From the NCBI GenBank assembly GCA_937890005.1, contig CALBZA010000004.1:1-64000 (forward strand): a stretch of 64,000 bases of DNA, written 5' to 3'. Origin of the DNA: an uncultured Verrucomicrobia subdivision 3 bacterium (lineage in GTDB: Bacteria > Verrucomicrobiota > Verrucomicrobiia > Limisphaerales > DASXHY01). Below are positions 42,310 through 53,500 of the stretch, in pieces. A program made the translations under genes and the position numbers. The notes under the pieces were generated by a model. The model made no database searches. It was given only the letters and a program-made list of their open reading frames with translations, and had not been told where the DNA came from. Position 1 is the first letter of the stretch. Each line of letters opens with the position of its first letter.

Positions 42310-43095
42310 ATGCTGACCCTTTCCAACATCCACGTCAGTTACGACGGCTCGCGCATTCTCCGCGACGTCAGCCTCACCGTTCAGCCCGGCCAGGTGGTCT
42401 GCCTGATGGGCCGCAATGGCGTCGGCAAAACCACCACGCTCAAGTCGATCGTCGGCACCGTGAAATGCGATTCCGGTTCGGTGAAACTGGACGGCACCGA
42501 ACTGGTCAGATTGAAACCGGACCAGCGCGCGCGTCACGGTCTCGGCTATGTGCCGCAGGGACGCGACATTTTTCCAAACATGACTGTCTGGGAAAATCTC
42601 CGCATCGGCGCCATCGCTCAGGGGAAAAAACTCAACGGCGAGATCGATCGGGTTTTTCAACTTTTCCCGGTGCTGAAGGAAATGCTTCAGCGCAAAGGCG
42701 GCGTTCTCAGCGGCGGTCAGCAGCAGCAGCTCGCCATCGGCCGCGCATTGCTCACCAACCCGAAAGTTCTTCTCCTGGATGAACCGACCGAAGGCATCCA
42801 GCCGAACATCATCGATCAAATCGGCGACACGATCAAAATCCTCCGCGACGAAGGTCTTCACGGGAAGGCGAAGGCGGTGGCGGAGTCTTCGCACAATTAC
42901 ACCGAGGAAGTCACCAACGCGATCAAGATGCTGAAGAAGGAAGGCGAGATCGGCATTCTGCTCGTCGAGCAATATCTCGATTTCTGCATCGATGTCGGCG
43001 ATCTCTTCTACATCATGGATCGCGGCACCGTGGTTGCGAAAGGACCGATCAAGGAACTGACGGACGAAATCGTTCGCCAGCACCTGACGGTCTGA
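42310..43095 (+). CDS. urtE: Urea ABC transporter ATP-binding protein UrtE, with insertion
   Basis: A 261-residue ATPase, about 30 residues longer than usual for UrtE. GRNGVGKTT near residues 36-44 is Walker A, LSGGQQQQLAIGRALL near 136-151 the signature, and VLLLDEPTEGIQPN near 156-169 Walker B. LLVEQYLDFC near 217-226 is the switch region, with Gln in place of His as in other UrtE and LivF proteins. Between the Walker B helix and the switch strand stands an extra lysine- and glutamate-rich segment (HGKAKAVAESSHNYTEEV through KMLKKEG, about 183-212). Other motifs are intact, so it should be active. It ends the urt operon. Confidence 0.94.
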   Translation: MLTLSNIHVSYDGSRILRDVSLTVQPGQVVCLMGRNGVGKTTTLKSIVGTVKCDSGSVKLDGTELVRLKPDQRARHGLGYVPQGRDIFPNMTVWENLRIGAIAQGKKLNGEIDRVFQLFPVLKEMLQRKGGVLSGGQQQQLAIGRALLTNPKVLLLDEPTEGIQPNIIDQIGDTIKILRDEGLHGKAKAVAESSHNYTEEVTNAIKMLKKEGEIGILLVEQYLDFCIDVGDLFYIMDRGTVVAKGPIKELTDEIVRQHLTV

Positions 43096-43347
43096 CATGG
43101 ATTGGATAGAGCAGCCTGGGATGCCCTCTCCAACGGGAAGCCTTCGCCGCTCCGTAGTTCCTCTCATCGCGACTCTTCCGACACACGTCTCAAGTCGCGG
43201 TCACCCTCTGCAGTTGAATGACGACAATCGTCCGTAAAAATCTCATCGGTCAAACGTCGTATCGAGTTCCTCCATTCCCCTGAAACAGATTTGCGTGGTT
43301 CGTCGAACAATTCAGACAAACAAACCCACCAAAGAACCCAAAAACTT

Positions 43348-44196
43348 ATGATGAATCGTATTCGCAATCGCTGGTCGTCGTCGGGACGCAAGCGTCGGAC
43401 CGTTGTTCGAGGCATGGCCTTGGCAGCTGTTCTGGCCGCTGGCGTTACCAATTCCGCGTCTGCCATCAATGTGAGCGTTTCCGGCTTCGACCAGGCCCGC
43501 AACCAGGACCTCCTCAATTTCCTTCAGGCAAATTTCCTGAACGTGAATCTCTCTTACGGCAACTACAGTGACCCCGCGAACATCCCCGCTGGCACTGATG
43601 TTCTCATCATCGGACGTATCGTACTCAGCTCTGACTATGCCAACGCTGTGAATTCGGCCACCTTCAACGGTCTGAACATCCCGGTCGTATCCCTGACCAG
43701 TTATGTTTCCCGCCCTGACGGCGGCCGATGGGGCTGGCATTCAGGTGCGGTAGCCGGCGGTGGAAGCATCGCTGGTAATGAGACGACGGTTACCGCCGAC
43801 GGAGCCGGCATCTTTGGATCAGCGGGACCGGCTGACTGGTGGTCTGTGAGTAATGCAGATTCCACTTTCAACGCAGCGGGCAGCGGGACCGTCGGGACCG
43901 GCCAAATCCTTGCGACGATCGGAGGAAACATCCTCGTCGCTGGATGGCACGCAGGCGATACCTCTGCAGGCGGAGTGACCTTCACTGCAGACCGTCTGTT
44001 GTTCAATCTGCCTGATTCCGATCCGAATACCGGCAGCGGAGTGGTTCCGAACACAGTGGCCGGACAGCAGGCTTTCATCAAAGCTCTCGAAGCCTATACC
44101 CCATTGGTTGCTATTGTTCCGGAGCCCTCTTCGGCAGCGCTCCTCTGCCTTGGTGGCGGTTCCTTATTCTTCATGATCCGTCGCCGGATCCGTTAA
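43348..44196 (+). CDS. PEP-CTERM protein, unknown domain
   Basis: A 282-residue exported protein. A basic N-terminus (RNRWSSSGRKRR) precedes a hydrophobic signal segment ending near residue 40 (SASA). The mature body starts INVSVSGFDQARNQDLLNF and has an alternating pattern (ADVLIIGRIVLSSDY-like TDVLIIGRIVL near 93-103, IPVVSLTSYVSRPDGGRWGW near 124-143) that resembles a Rossmann-type or glutamine-amidotransferase-like fold, then a β-rich half. The tag is VPEPSS, a hydrophobic stretch, and RRRIR. Two adjacent ATG codons (43348 and 43351) are possible starts. A terminator follows. An extracellular or matrix role is inferred from the tag; the function is unknown. Confidence 0.8.
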   Translation: MMNRIRNRWSSSGRKRRTVVRGMALAAVLAAGVTNSASAINVSVSGFDQARNQDLLNFLQANFLNVNLSYGNYSDPANIPAGTDVLIIGRIVLSSDYANAVNSATFNGLNIPVVSLTSYVSRPDGGRWGWHSGAVAGGGSIAGNETTVTADGAGIFGSAGPADWWSVSNADSTFNAAGSGTVGTGQILATIGGNILVAGWHAGDTSAGGVTFTADRLLFNLPDSDPNTGSGVVPNTVAGQQAFIKALEAYTPLVAIVPEPSSAALLCLGGGSLFFMIRRRIR

Positions 44197-44217
44197 GAAA
44201 TCATCCCGATCAAAACA

Positions 44218-44250
44218 GCCGCTGTCGCGAGGCAGCGGCTATTTTCTTTT
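44218..44250 (+). terminator. Rho-independent terminator after the third PEP-CTERM gene
   Basis: GCCGCTG (44218-44224) and CAGCGGC (44233-44239) form a 7-base stem with an 8-base loop, followed by TATTTTCTTTT. It lies 22 bases after the stop codon. Confidence 0.85.
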
Positions 44251-44468
44251 CTGCTTGCCCAATGAATCCAGGCAGCCCTCTCAAACGGGTTGACGAAGAA
44301 CGATCCACTCCGAAGTCGGTGCTCAGATGAGTTCAGACAAAAGCGGACCGCTTTGATGACTTGAATCACAAGAGCTGCGTACGACTTTGCCAAAAACCGC
44401 TGCCGTCGGTGCGGCGGGTGAACCGGCCGCTTCGTATGCGAAAACGAACGCTTGTTCCAGTTGATGGA

Positions 44469-44495
44469 GGGGGACGGATTGCACATCCGTCCCCC
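44469..44495 (-). terminator. GC-rich hairpin beyond the giant gene
   Basis: GGGGGACGGAT (44469-44479) and ATCCGTCCCCC (44485-44495) form a perfect 11-base stem with a 5-base loop, 26 bases after the stop of the giant gene. No T-run follows on the minus strand, so it is a terminator of weak type or a message-end structure. The rest of 44251-44520 shows no gene. Confidence 0.6.
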
Positions 44496-44520
44496 CAAGA
44501 AGGTTAATCCGGTCGGCCGG

Positions 44521-47500
44521 TCAGTTCAGTCGCGTTCGGAAGAACGATTTCGACTGCTGCGGAATCTGAACGAGCGCTTCGAACTGTCCGGGCAGAACTT
44601 CCGTCACGGAGGCGCTGACGGCAGTCCACTGAACGAGGTCATCGCTCGTCTCCACCACGAATTTCGCTCCGGGCTGTCCGGTCCAGGTCAGGCGGACTTC
44701 CACCTGCGGCTGCACGGACACGTTGTGTCCATTTCCAGCTGTGGCCGCCGGAGTGAGCGGTCTGACACCCGCAAGTGTCAACTGCGCGGGAGCGATCGCG
44801 CCGATCTTCACCGGTGAGTTGCCCGTGATGGTCGCGCCGTTGTTAAGATAAACGCCGTTCACCCGGATCTGGCCCAGATTATCCATCTGACTTCCATTCT
44901 CGAGCGTCAGGTTGCCGTTCACGGTCAATGTAAAGTCGGCGAGGGTGGCAATGCGTCCACCGACCCGCAGCGAACCCGCCACGGTCATCGTTCGCTCAAA
45001 GGTCATCGAACCGCCGGGTTCATTCGACAATTCAAAGTTCCCGACAATGCCGCCCGACTGACGGAAGATCACCTGCAAGGTTCCCAGGTTCACGTTCGAT
45101 TCCAGATGGAAGATCGACGAGCTTTCGACGATCAGGTTGCCCCAACCGCTGAATGTGGTTCCTGGCGCCATGACGTATCGCGCAGAGCTGCCGGCCATGG
45201 TGACAGTCGCGTTGGTTGCGATGTTCCACGCGCCGGAGTTTGTACCGCCATTGTTCATGTTGAACGAACCCTCGTTCACGTTCATCACGCCGCTGTTGTG
45301 GAATGGAATACTGACAATGTCGTACTGGTTCGTCGCCGTTTTGTTCCAGACTCCCAGGTTGAGAACTCTGTTCGTGGAACCCGAGCTCAGGCGCAACGAA
45401 CCTGACATGGCATTGAACTCACCGACATTGTTCAACACTCCGTTCTGGAACCAGACGTTCTCGGCGGCGTGATTGATGACGCCTTCGTTCTGCATGAAGC
45501 GGCTGAGATACTTGCTGGATCCGGCGACGATGTTCACCGTGGCGCCGGTCTTCACCAGCGTCTGGCCCGAACCGATCATTGTTCCGGCGCTCCAGAACAG
45601 GTTGTTGGTAATGGTCAGGTTTCCGGAACCGCCAAGATCATTTCCACTCAACAGCAGCGTGTCGAATGTCTGCGGAGCATTGAAGAACACGTTTGCAGAG
45701 TTCGTGATGACCAACGGGCTTTTCGGCCAGATCGGCGCGTTCACCGTCACCGATCCACCCCGGAAGCTGAGATATCCGTTCGGCTCGAATGTGCCGAGCA
45801 GGTTGTGCGTGCCGCCTGTGAAACGGATTTCGCCGCCGCCGCCCAGATACGATCCAGGCAGATGCGCCATGTTCGCGCTGATTGTCGTGAGCGTGTTGGT
45901 GGCAAGCAGGATTGAGCCTGCGTTCGTGCTTGCGCCGTTGATGTGGAACGAGCCGCTGCGGATATCGACCAGGTTTTGATTGTTCAAATGGAGATCGAGC
46001 TTCAACAGATTCGTACCGGTCTTGAGCACCACGCCTTGATTGTTGAGATAGCTCGCCGTGCTGTTGAGCTGCATCGTCAGGCCTTCCTGAACTTCGATGG
46101 CCGCGCCGGGAAGATTGTTCAGCGTGCCCGCGCTGCAATAGATGGTCGTGCTCGCCGGAATGAGAATCGTTCCGGAGTTGTCGAGCCGGCGCTGGAGATA
46201 CTTCGCGCCTGACGGATTGTTCAGCAACAACGTCATTCCCGCCGGGACAATCGTCCGGCCGGTGCCCGCCATCAATCCCTGCGACCACACCATCGTGTTT
46301 GTGGCGGTGATATCGCCGCTGCCTTCGAGAGTTCCAGAGTTTGCGATCATCAGGTTTTTTACGACCTGCGACGCATTCAGACGAACGGTTCCGGCGCCAA
46401 CGTTGATCGTCACCGATCCGGGCAGGGTGTTCGCGATGGTCACCGTTCCGCCGTTGAACGCCACAACGTTTTCCGGAAGGAACGTGCCCATGAAGTTATG
46501 GGTTCCACTGGTGAAGATGAATGTTCCGGCGCCGCCAAGGAACGATCCGGCTGCGTGAGTCACCGTGCCCGAGAAGCTCGCTGTCGCTCCGGCCGCGACG
46601 TGAATCGAGCCGCTGTTCTGGCTTGTTCCGCTGATCGTCGTCGTCCCACCGTTCAGATTCATCACGCCGCTGTTGTTGATCGGCAATGACGTCATGGTCA
46701 GGTTGCCTGAACCGTGCTTGTTGAACGTGCCCTGGTTCTCCAGCAGGTTGCTGCCGGAGTTGTGCTGCAATCCGCCGGCTTCATGGATCTCAATCAATGC
46801 GCCGGGGTTGTTGCGCAGCGTGGCGCTGGTGAAGAACAGCGTCGGGCCGTTTGTGACTGCGAAGTAGCCGTTGTTGATCAGCTGCCGCTGCAGGAAATGG
46901 TTCGGACCCGGAACGATCAGCATTCTGCCGCTGCTGCTGATCGTCGTCTTGCCCGTGCCGCGCATGCTGCCGGTCTGCCATTCGAAACTGTTGGCGAACG
47001 TCACGTCGCCACTTCCAGTGAATTCGCCTCCCGTGAAGCGGAACGGCTTCGTAAACGGCGCACGGACGCCGTTGAACGCCAGCGATCCCGCCGAGATATC
47101 CGTCTGGACATCATAGACACCGTTGACAGTCACGTTACCGCCGCTGACGAGCATGCGGCCCTCGCCGGTGATGCTCGTGTTCTCGCTCATCACATGCGTG
47201 CCCGTCGCGAATGCGAGCGTGGCGTTCGTGGCGATCACAAATGATCCGGTGTTTGTCGCGCCGGAGTCGAATCGGAGCGTGCCCTTCAGGACTTCAACAA
47301 TGCCTTCGTTGCGGAAGGTTTGATTGATCTCTGTCGTGCCGGTTCCACCAGTCTTGAACAAGCGTCCCAGATTCACGAAATGGCCTTCCGTGCTCCATCC
47401 GGAGATGGCGGTCGATGTGGATTCATCGTTCTGGATTTCAAACGAGCCGGCATTGAGGAATCGTCCCGCACCGCCGATCGTCCAGTTGCCGGTTCCGGTC

Positions 47501-50500
47501 CAGACGCCGGTGCCTTCATTGATCAACGTGCGCTCAATCAATGTCTTGGTGCTCGTGCTCAGCATCAGAAGATTCGCATTCGATGAGACAATCGTGATGC
47601 CAGGTCCATCTATCGTGCCATTCGTCCAGACAAGGCTCTGGGCGACAACAACCGTGTCCGAACCGCGCAATCCGCCGGACAAATGCAGCGTGTCGATCGC
47701 GATCGGATTGCCCGTGCTGAAATCGAGCCGTCCGGATGTAGTGGTCACGGTGGCGAGCGCGATGGGACCCACCTGCGATCCCGGCGCGAAGTAACCGACA
47801 CCGCTCGTCGCAGTCACCGCGCCATCGACCAGGAATGTGCCTCGATTGGTCACACTGCCGCCGGCGAAGACTACCATTCCAGTTCCTTCGATCCTCGATT
47901 CCGCCGTAAGTTCGTGCGCACCGCCGGCAAACCGCACTGCAGAGCCATTCGTCACAACGAACGTTCCGCTGCTGACGCCGCCCAGTTCCGCGTCGAACGA
48001 ACCGCTTTCAACCAGGATAAGACCGTCGTTTTTCAACATGGCATCCACGGCGAACGCGCCGTTGCCGTCGGTCTTCTGAATAACACCCGTGTTGTGGAAT
48101 CGGGCGGTGGTTCTCCAACCGCTGATCGTGTTGTTCACATTGACATTGGTGCGAATGTCGAGATAGCCGACGTTGTCGAACAATCCGTTGTTGCCAATGG
48201 TCGCGGCGTTGTGACCACTCCACACGGCAGTGCCTTCATTGCGGAGCGTCCGCTCGATGATCCATTTGTAGGTCGGGCTCGCAATCTCCAGGGTCGCATT
48301 GCTGGATATAATCGTCGCGCCACTGCCATCCAGTGTACCGCCGGTCCAGAGCATTGAGTTCGTCACCGTGACAACGTCCGATCCCCGCAGTGTTGCTGCG
48401 ACAGCGAGCGAACCGACCACCACCGGACTTCCGGTGTTGAATTCCAGTCGCGATCCGCTCGGGCTTGCGATGTTGGCCATCGCAATCGCCGAGACTTTGG
48501 CGCCCGGATTGAACACGCCGGCGCCACCATTCGCTTCCACCGTTCCGGTGACGTCGAACACGCCATTCACAAACGTCGTGCCCGCGAAAATGACCGAACC
48601 ATCTCCTTGAACGCGTGATGTGGAACCGAGCGTGTGTGTGCCGCCGGAGAATCGCAGTGATGTGCCGTTCGCCAGATTAAATGCACCGCTGCTGTTTCCA
48701 CCGACACCGGCGTCAATGGTGCCGTTCTGAACCACAATCGCGCCGTGGTTGTTCACGGTGATTCCCATGTAGAACGTTCCAATGCCCGCACTCTTCCGAA
48801 TCGTGCCGCTGTTGTTCAGATACGCGCTGGTGGTCCAGCCGCCGACGGCATTGTGGAACTGCGGATCCGATTGAACGTCAATCAGGCCCGAGTTGTTGAT
48901 CGTCGCTTCGGCGCCGACCGTCATTCCGCCCGTGGATGCGATGACAATCGTTCCCGCATTGTTGACCGTGCGGGTGGTCAGATATTTCCAGTCCGACCCC
49001 GCAATCGTCAGCAAACCGCCCGACGCAATTGCCGTTGAACCGAGGCCGTTCATCGTTCCCAACGTCCAGTTCATGCGGCCCGCGATGTTCACGAGTCCCG
49101 GACCCGTCACAACCCCGCCATCCAGCTGCAGCAAACCGCTGCCGCGCACCTGAAGCGATCCATTGACGGTCAACGTGCGGGCATTCACGCGAAGTGTCTG
49201 CGTGCCGCTGGTCGCGCCAAAGACCAGTTCGCCCACCGTTGCATCAGCATTCACGGTGATCGTGTAGGTGCCGTCGAGATCGACAACACCCGGTTTCGAA
49301 ACCGTCGGAACACCATCGGTCCATCGGTTCGTGTCGGAGAAATTGCCGCTGACCGCTTCTTTCCATCGCGTGACCGGGAACGATGGATTGTCGAGCACCG
49401 TCACAACGATGTTCGTGAATCCGGAAACCGCATTGGTCGCAGCCGCGCCGGTCGCCTTGAGCGTCACGGTGTAAGTGCCCGAATCGAGCAACAACGGTTT
49501 GAGTGTGAGCACACCCGTTGCAAAACCGTTCGTCGCGGTGTTGGTGATGCTGATGCTGTTCAACGAAGCGAACACCGGAACCCCATTGGCTCCGCCAAAG
49601 CCGATGGTCACCAGCGGCGCTTCAGGTGAACTGACGGAGAACGTCAGGTTCGTCAGTTCGCCTTCCGTCAGAATTACGTTCGGCTCGATCGCAAAGGAGA
49701 TCGCGCTGGTCGAGACAAGCGGGTTCGGATCTACACCGTCCCACAATCCGTCTTCGTCTGTGTCCGGATTGAGCGGATCAGTCCCAAGCGCCACTTCAGC
49801 GCCGTCGGTCAGACCGTCGTTGTCGGTGTCGGCTCGGGCTGGATCAGTTCCCAGCGCGCGTTCCAATCCGTTGTTCAAGCCGTCGTTGTCGAAGTCGTCC
49901 GAGTCGGCATCCGCCACGAACGCATTCATGCCACGATCGGTTTCAAAACCATTTGACCAGCCGTCGCCGTCGTCATCCGCATCGCGCGACCGGATGTCGA
50001 GTGCGATCGGTTCCTGATCCCAGCTGCGTGTAAAGGTCGAAGATTGCGAGATGCGAACCGAGAAGTCCATCGGACCAACATTGGTCGGCACAGTCAGCTG
50101 GATTGCCACGTTCGTGACGTTCTGGTTCACGTTCAACACACTCTGGGCATTGGTGCCGAACCGGAAGCCCCAGTAGCTTGCGTTGAGCCCGCGTTCGTAG
50201 CGAACGCGCGCCGTGATCTTCTGACCGGCCACGAGGAGTGTGTTGTTCGTCGGCCATTGCTCGAAAATTTCCGCCGTGCGGAACACAACCGGCCAGCCTT
50301 CCGGCGGAACAGTCATTCCGTTCGTGTCCACCAGCGCATTCGTCGCCGAATCGGTTATGCCCGCATAAAGAATGTTCGTGAAGGTGGCGCCCGGTCGCAG
50401 CGTCTTGGTCGGATTCACGCGATATTGCGACGAAAACTGTGTGACCGAAAATGCGATCGTGTCGCCGGCATCGTTTGTCAGAGCCATGACATTCGTAATC

Positions 50501-53500
50501 GCCGTGGATAACCGGACGGCTTCGCTGAAATACCAATCCGGCTGTTCGAAGATGGAAACTGCCGTCGCACCGTTGGTCGGCACGGTCCTCGTCAGCTGCG
50601 GCGGGGTAATGTCCGGCACCTTGAAGCTTCTCGTGTCGGACACAACGTTGCCCGCGGCATCGGTCACCCAGATCTGCGCCTGGATATTGCCGCCGTTCTG
50701 AAGCGCATTGGTGATCGACAGGGCAAACGCGTTGGTCTGCGTCACGTTCGGCTGGATGGCCACGTTGGTTTCCAGCGTGGAACTCACAATGCCGCTCAAC
50801 TGAATCTTCACCGTCACGTTGGAGCTGTTGTCGTGCAATCCAACCGCGAGATCCAACGGTTGCAGCGGATTCACGATCTCGCCGGACGCCGGACTCACAA
50901 AGTGGAATGCCGGTTTGGTTCCATCGGTGATTGTGTATTCAAGCATCAGTTCCGCGGACTTTTCGCCGGAGGAATCAGTCGCCTGCGCGTAGAACTGCAG
51001 CGGCACGCCGGCGACGTTCGTGGCAGGAACGGTGAAGGTCAGATTGGTGGTGGCCCCGCTGTCGAAAGTGCGCACAGTCTGGATCGCTCCAACGGCAACG
51101 AGAGTGATGTTCGTCACGAGGTTGTCGTCGCTGGCGCTCAACGCGAAGCTCAGTTCCTTGCTGGTGCCGACGACGTCGTTCGTCGGATTGAGACGAACCA
51201 GCGAAACCGTCGGCGCAACGTTCGGAACCACTTCCACCTCAATCTGTCGGACTTCGCCGTCGTTGCCGAACTGGTCGGTGGCGATCGCCTGGAGTCGCAC
51301 GATGCCATTGGTCGGCAGCTGAACCGAGCCGATGTAAGGCGCCTCGGCCGCGAACGACACCGGTTCGAGTTCCTTGAAGAACCGGACACTCGCGCCGACT
51401 TCAGGCTGCGCCAGGATCGCTTCGATCGGAACCATTGCGCCGGCAACTGCGGGACCGTTCAGTTTCAATGTCGCAATCGTCGGCCCAAATGTGTCGAGCG
51501 TTGAGAACGTCGTGGTGAGCGGTTCAGATGCAAACTGATTTCCGGCGAGATCGAACAGGTTGCTGATCACCATCGTGTAGGTGCGGTTCGGCAGCAGTGG
51601 CGACGCCGGGGCAAACGCCAAAATCTTTCCGTCAGCACTCAAGTTCGCCGTCCCAGGCACGGTTCCGTTGATGTCGCTCAACGAGAAATGAATTCCCGTG
51701 TTCTTCAAGGGTTCATTGAAGGTGACACGCATGGCCGCCTGCGGATCGACCTGCACCGCGCCATTGGTCGGGAAGATCGAAACGAGCAGCGGCGGATCGT
51801 CATCGCGCGTCGTGAAAGTGGCGACGAACAGCGTCGGTGTGTAACGACCGACGAGGTCAGTCGGACCGGTGGCGATCAGCGTGCCGATGGCATCGCGACG
51901 TTCGCCGCTGATGACGGCCAGATCATAAGTCGTCAGACTGCGCAACGGTTCCAATGGCGTGAGCCGGATCACGCGGGGCTTGCCGTCATCAGGATGCGCC
52001 TGGAGCGTCACGGTTGCGGGGATCACATTCGTCGGGCCGCGCAGGAAAATTCCATTCGTGTTCCCATTCACGCTCGAAGCCAGCAGCGGTTCCTGGAACG
52101 TGATCTCTACCGAGGTGTTGATCGGAACGCCGACCGCAGTGGCGACCGGATTCAGATTCGTGATCGTCGGATAATCTTCATCCAGGCGAATGTCGCCCAG
52201 ATCGACAATCTGCCCGTTCGTGGTCAGGACACCCGATTCCTTGATCAATCCATTGAACCGAAGCGCGTTCGCTTCAACGACGAACTGTCCCATCGGCACA
52301 TTGGTGAAACCGAACCGGCCGTCGAGATCCGTCGAGACGATCGAAACGCCCGCAGCAGTGTTCTGGGAATTGAACGTGAGGATCACGAGATTCGTCGGCA
52401 CCGACGCCGAAGCGTCAGCGCGCACGATGCGGCCGATGACCACGCCGCTCGGTGCGAGTGTCAGGCGGAAATTGTTGGTCGTGTCATTGGCGATGATCGT
52501 TCCGTTGGTCGTGGCCGACAATGACTGGCTTTCAGCAATGAGCCGGTAGTTGCCAACCGGAATGTTCGGAATCACGAACTTGCCTTCGGCGTCCGACACC
52601 AGGTTCCCGCGTGTCTGGCGCTGGAACGGATCGCTGAGAAACTCAACCTTAAGCGATGCGAACGGAACCGGAACGAGTCCCGTGCTGTTAAACACCTGGC
52701 CTGTCGCGGTGCCGATGCCATTCAGCCGGACAGTCACCGTATTGCTCGGCGCGCTGCTGGTCAGGGTGATATTGGTCAGACCCACATTGAACGTTTCGGC
52801 CACGTTCAAGGCTGAAGCCCGAATCGCAACACCGCCGATCCGGAGATTGTCAAAAAACGCTTCGCCGTTTTCGTCCGCGTCCTTGGTGCCCCCGCCGAAA
52901 GCGGATGCAATGACCCGGACGTTGGTCGCCGGAGTCACACCGTCAGGCCGCACCACGCGCACCAGCAGCTGTCCGGTCGGTTCCTTGGCCGGCAACATGA
53001 GATTCACCGTCACAGTCGTCGCGCTGTCCGGCATGACAACCGTCTGGCTGGCGCCGCGTTGCGGATTTTGCACTGCTGTTGAAAGCCCGTAACTCCCCGG
53101 CATCACGCCCGGGAATGAGAATCCACCGTCCGGACCGGTCGTTACGCTGCGGATCAACGACAGTCCATCGCGCGGTTGCAATCGCACTTCAGCACCTGTG
53201 ACTGGCGCGGATGTGCCGAGATCAAACACCTGCCCACGAATCTCGCCGAGCGGCTGTTCGGTCAGATTCACCACAGCAACCTGATCCACGTAGCTGAGCG
53301 TGACCGATGCCGCCGCGGATCTTCCCGTGACCGGATCGGTTCCGACCACACGATAAGTTCCTAGCGGAATTCCAGTCGCCAGATAATCGCCATTTGCATC
53401 GGTCGGAACGTTCGCGACGCTTCCAATCGAAATCCGTGCCCCCGCAATCGGCGAACCGTCCTCAAGGTGACGGAACGTGCCGCGCACCGTCCCAACACCA

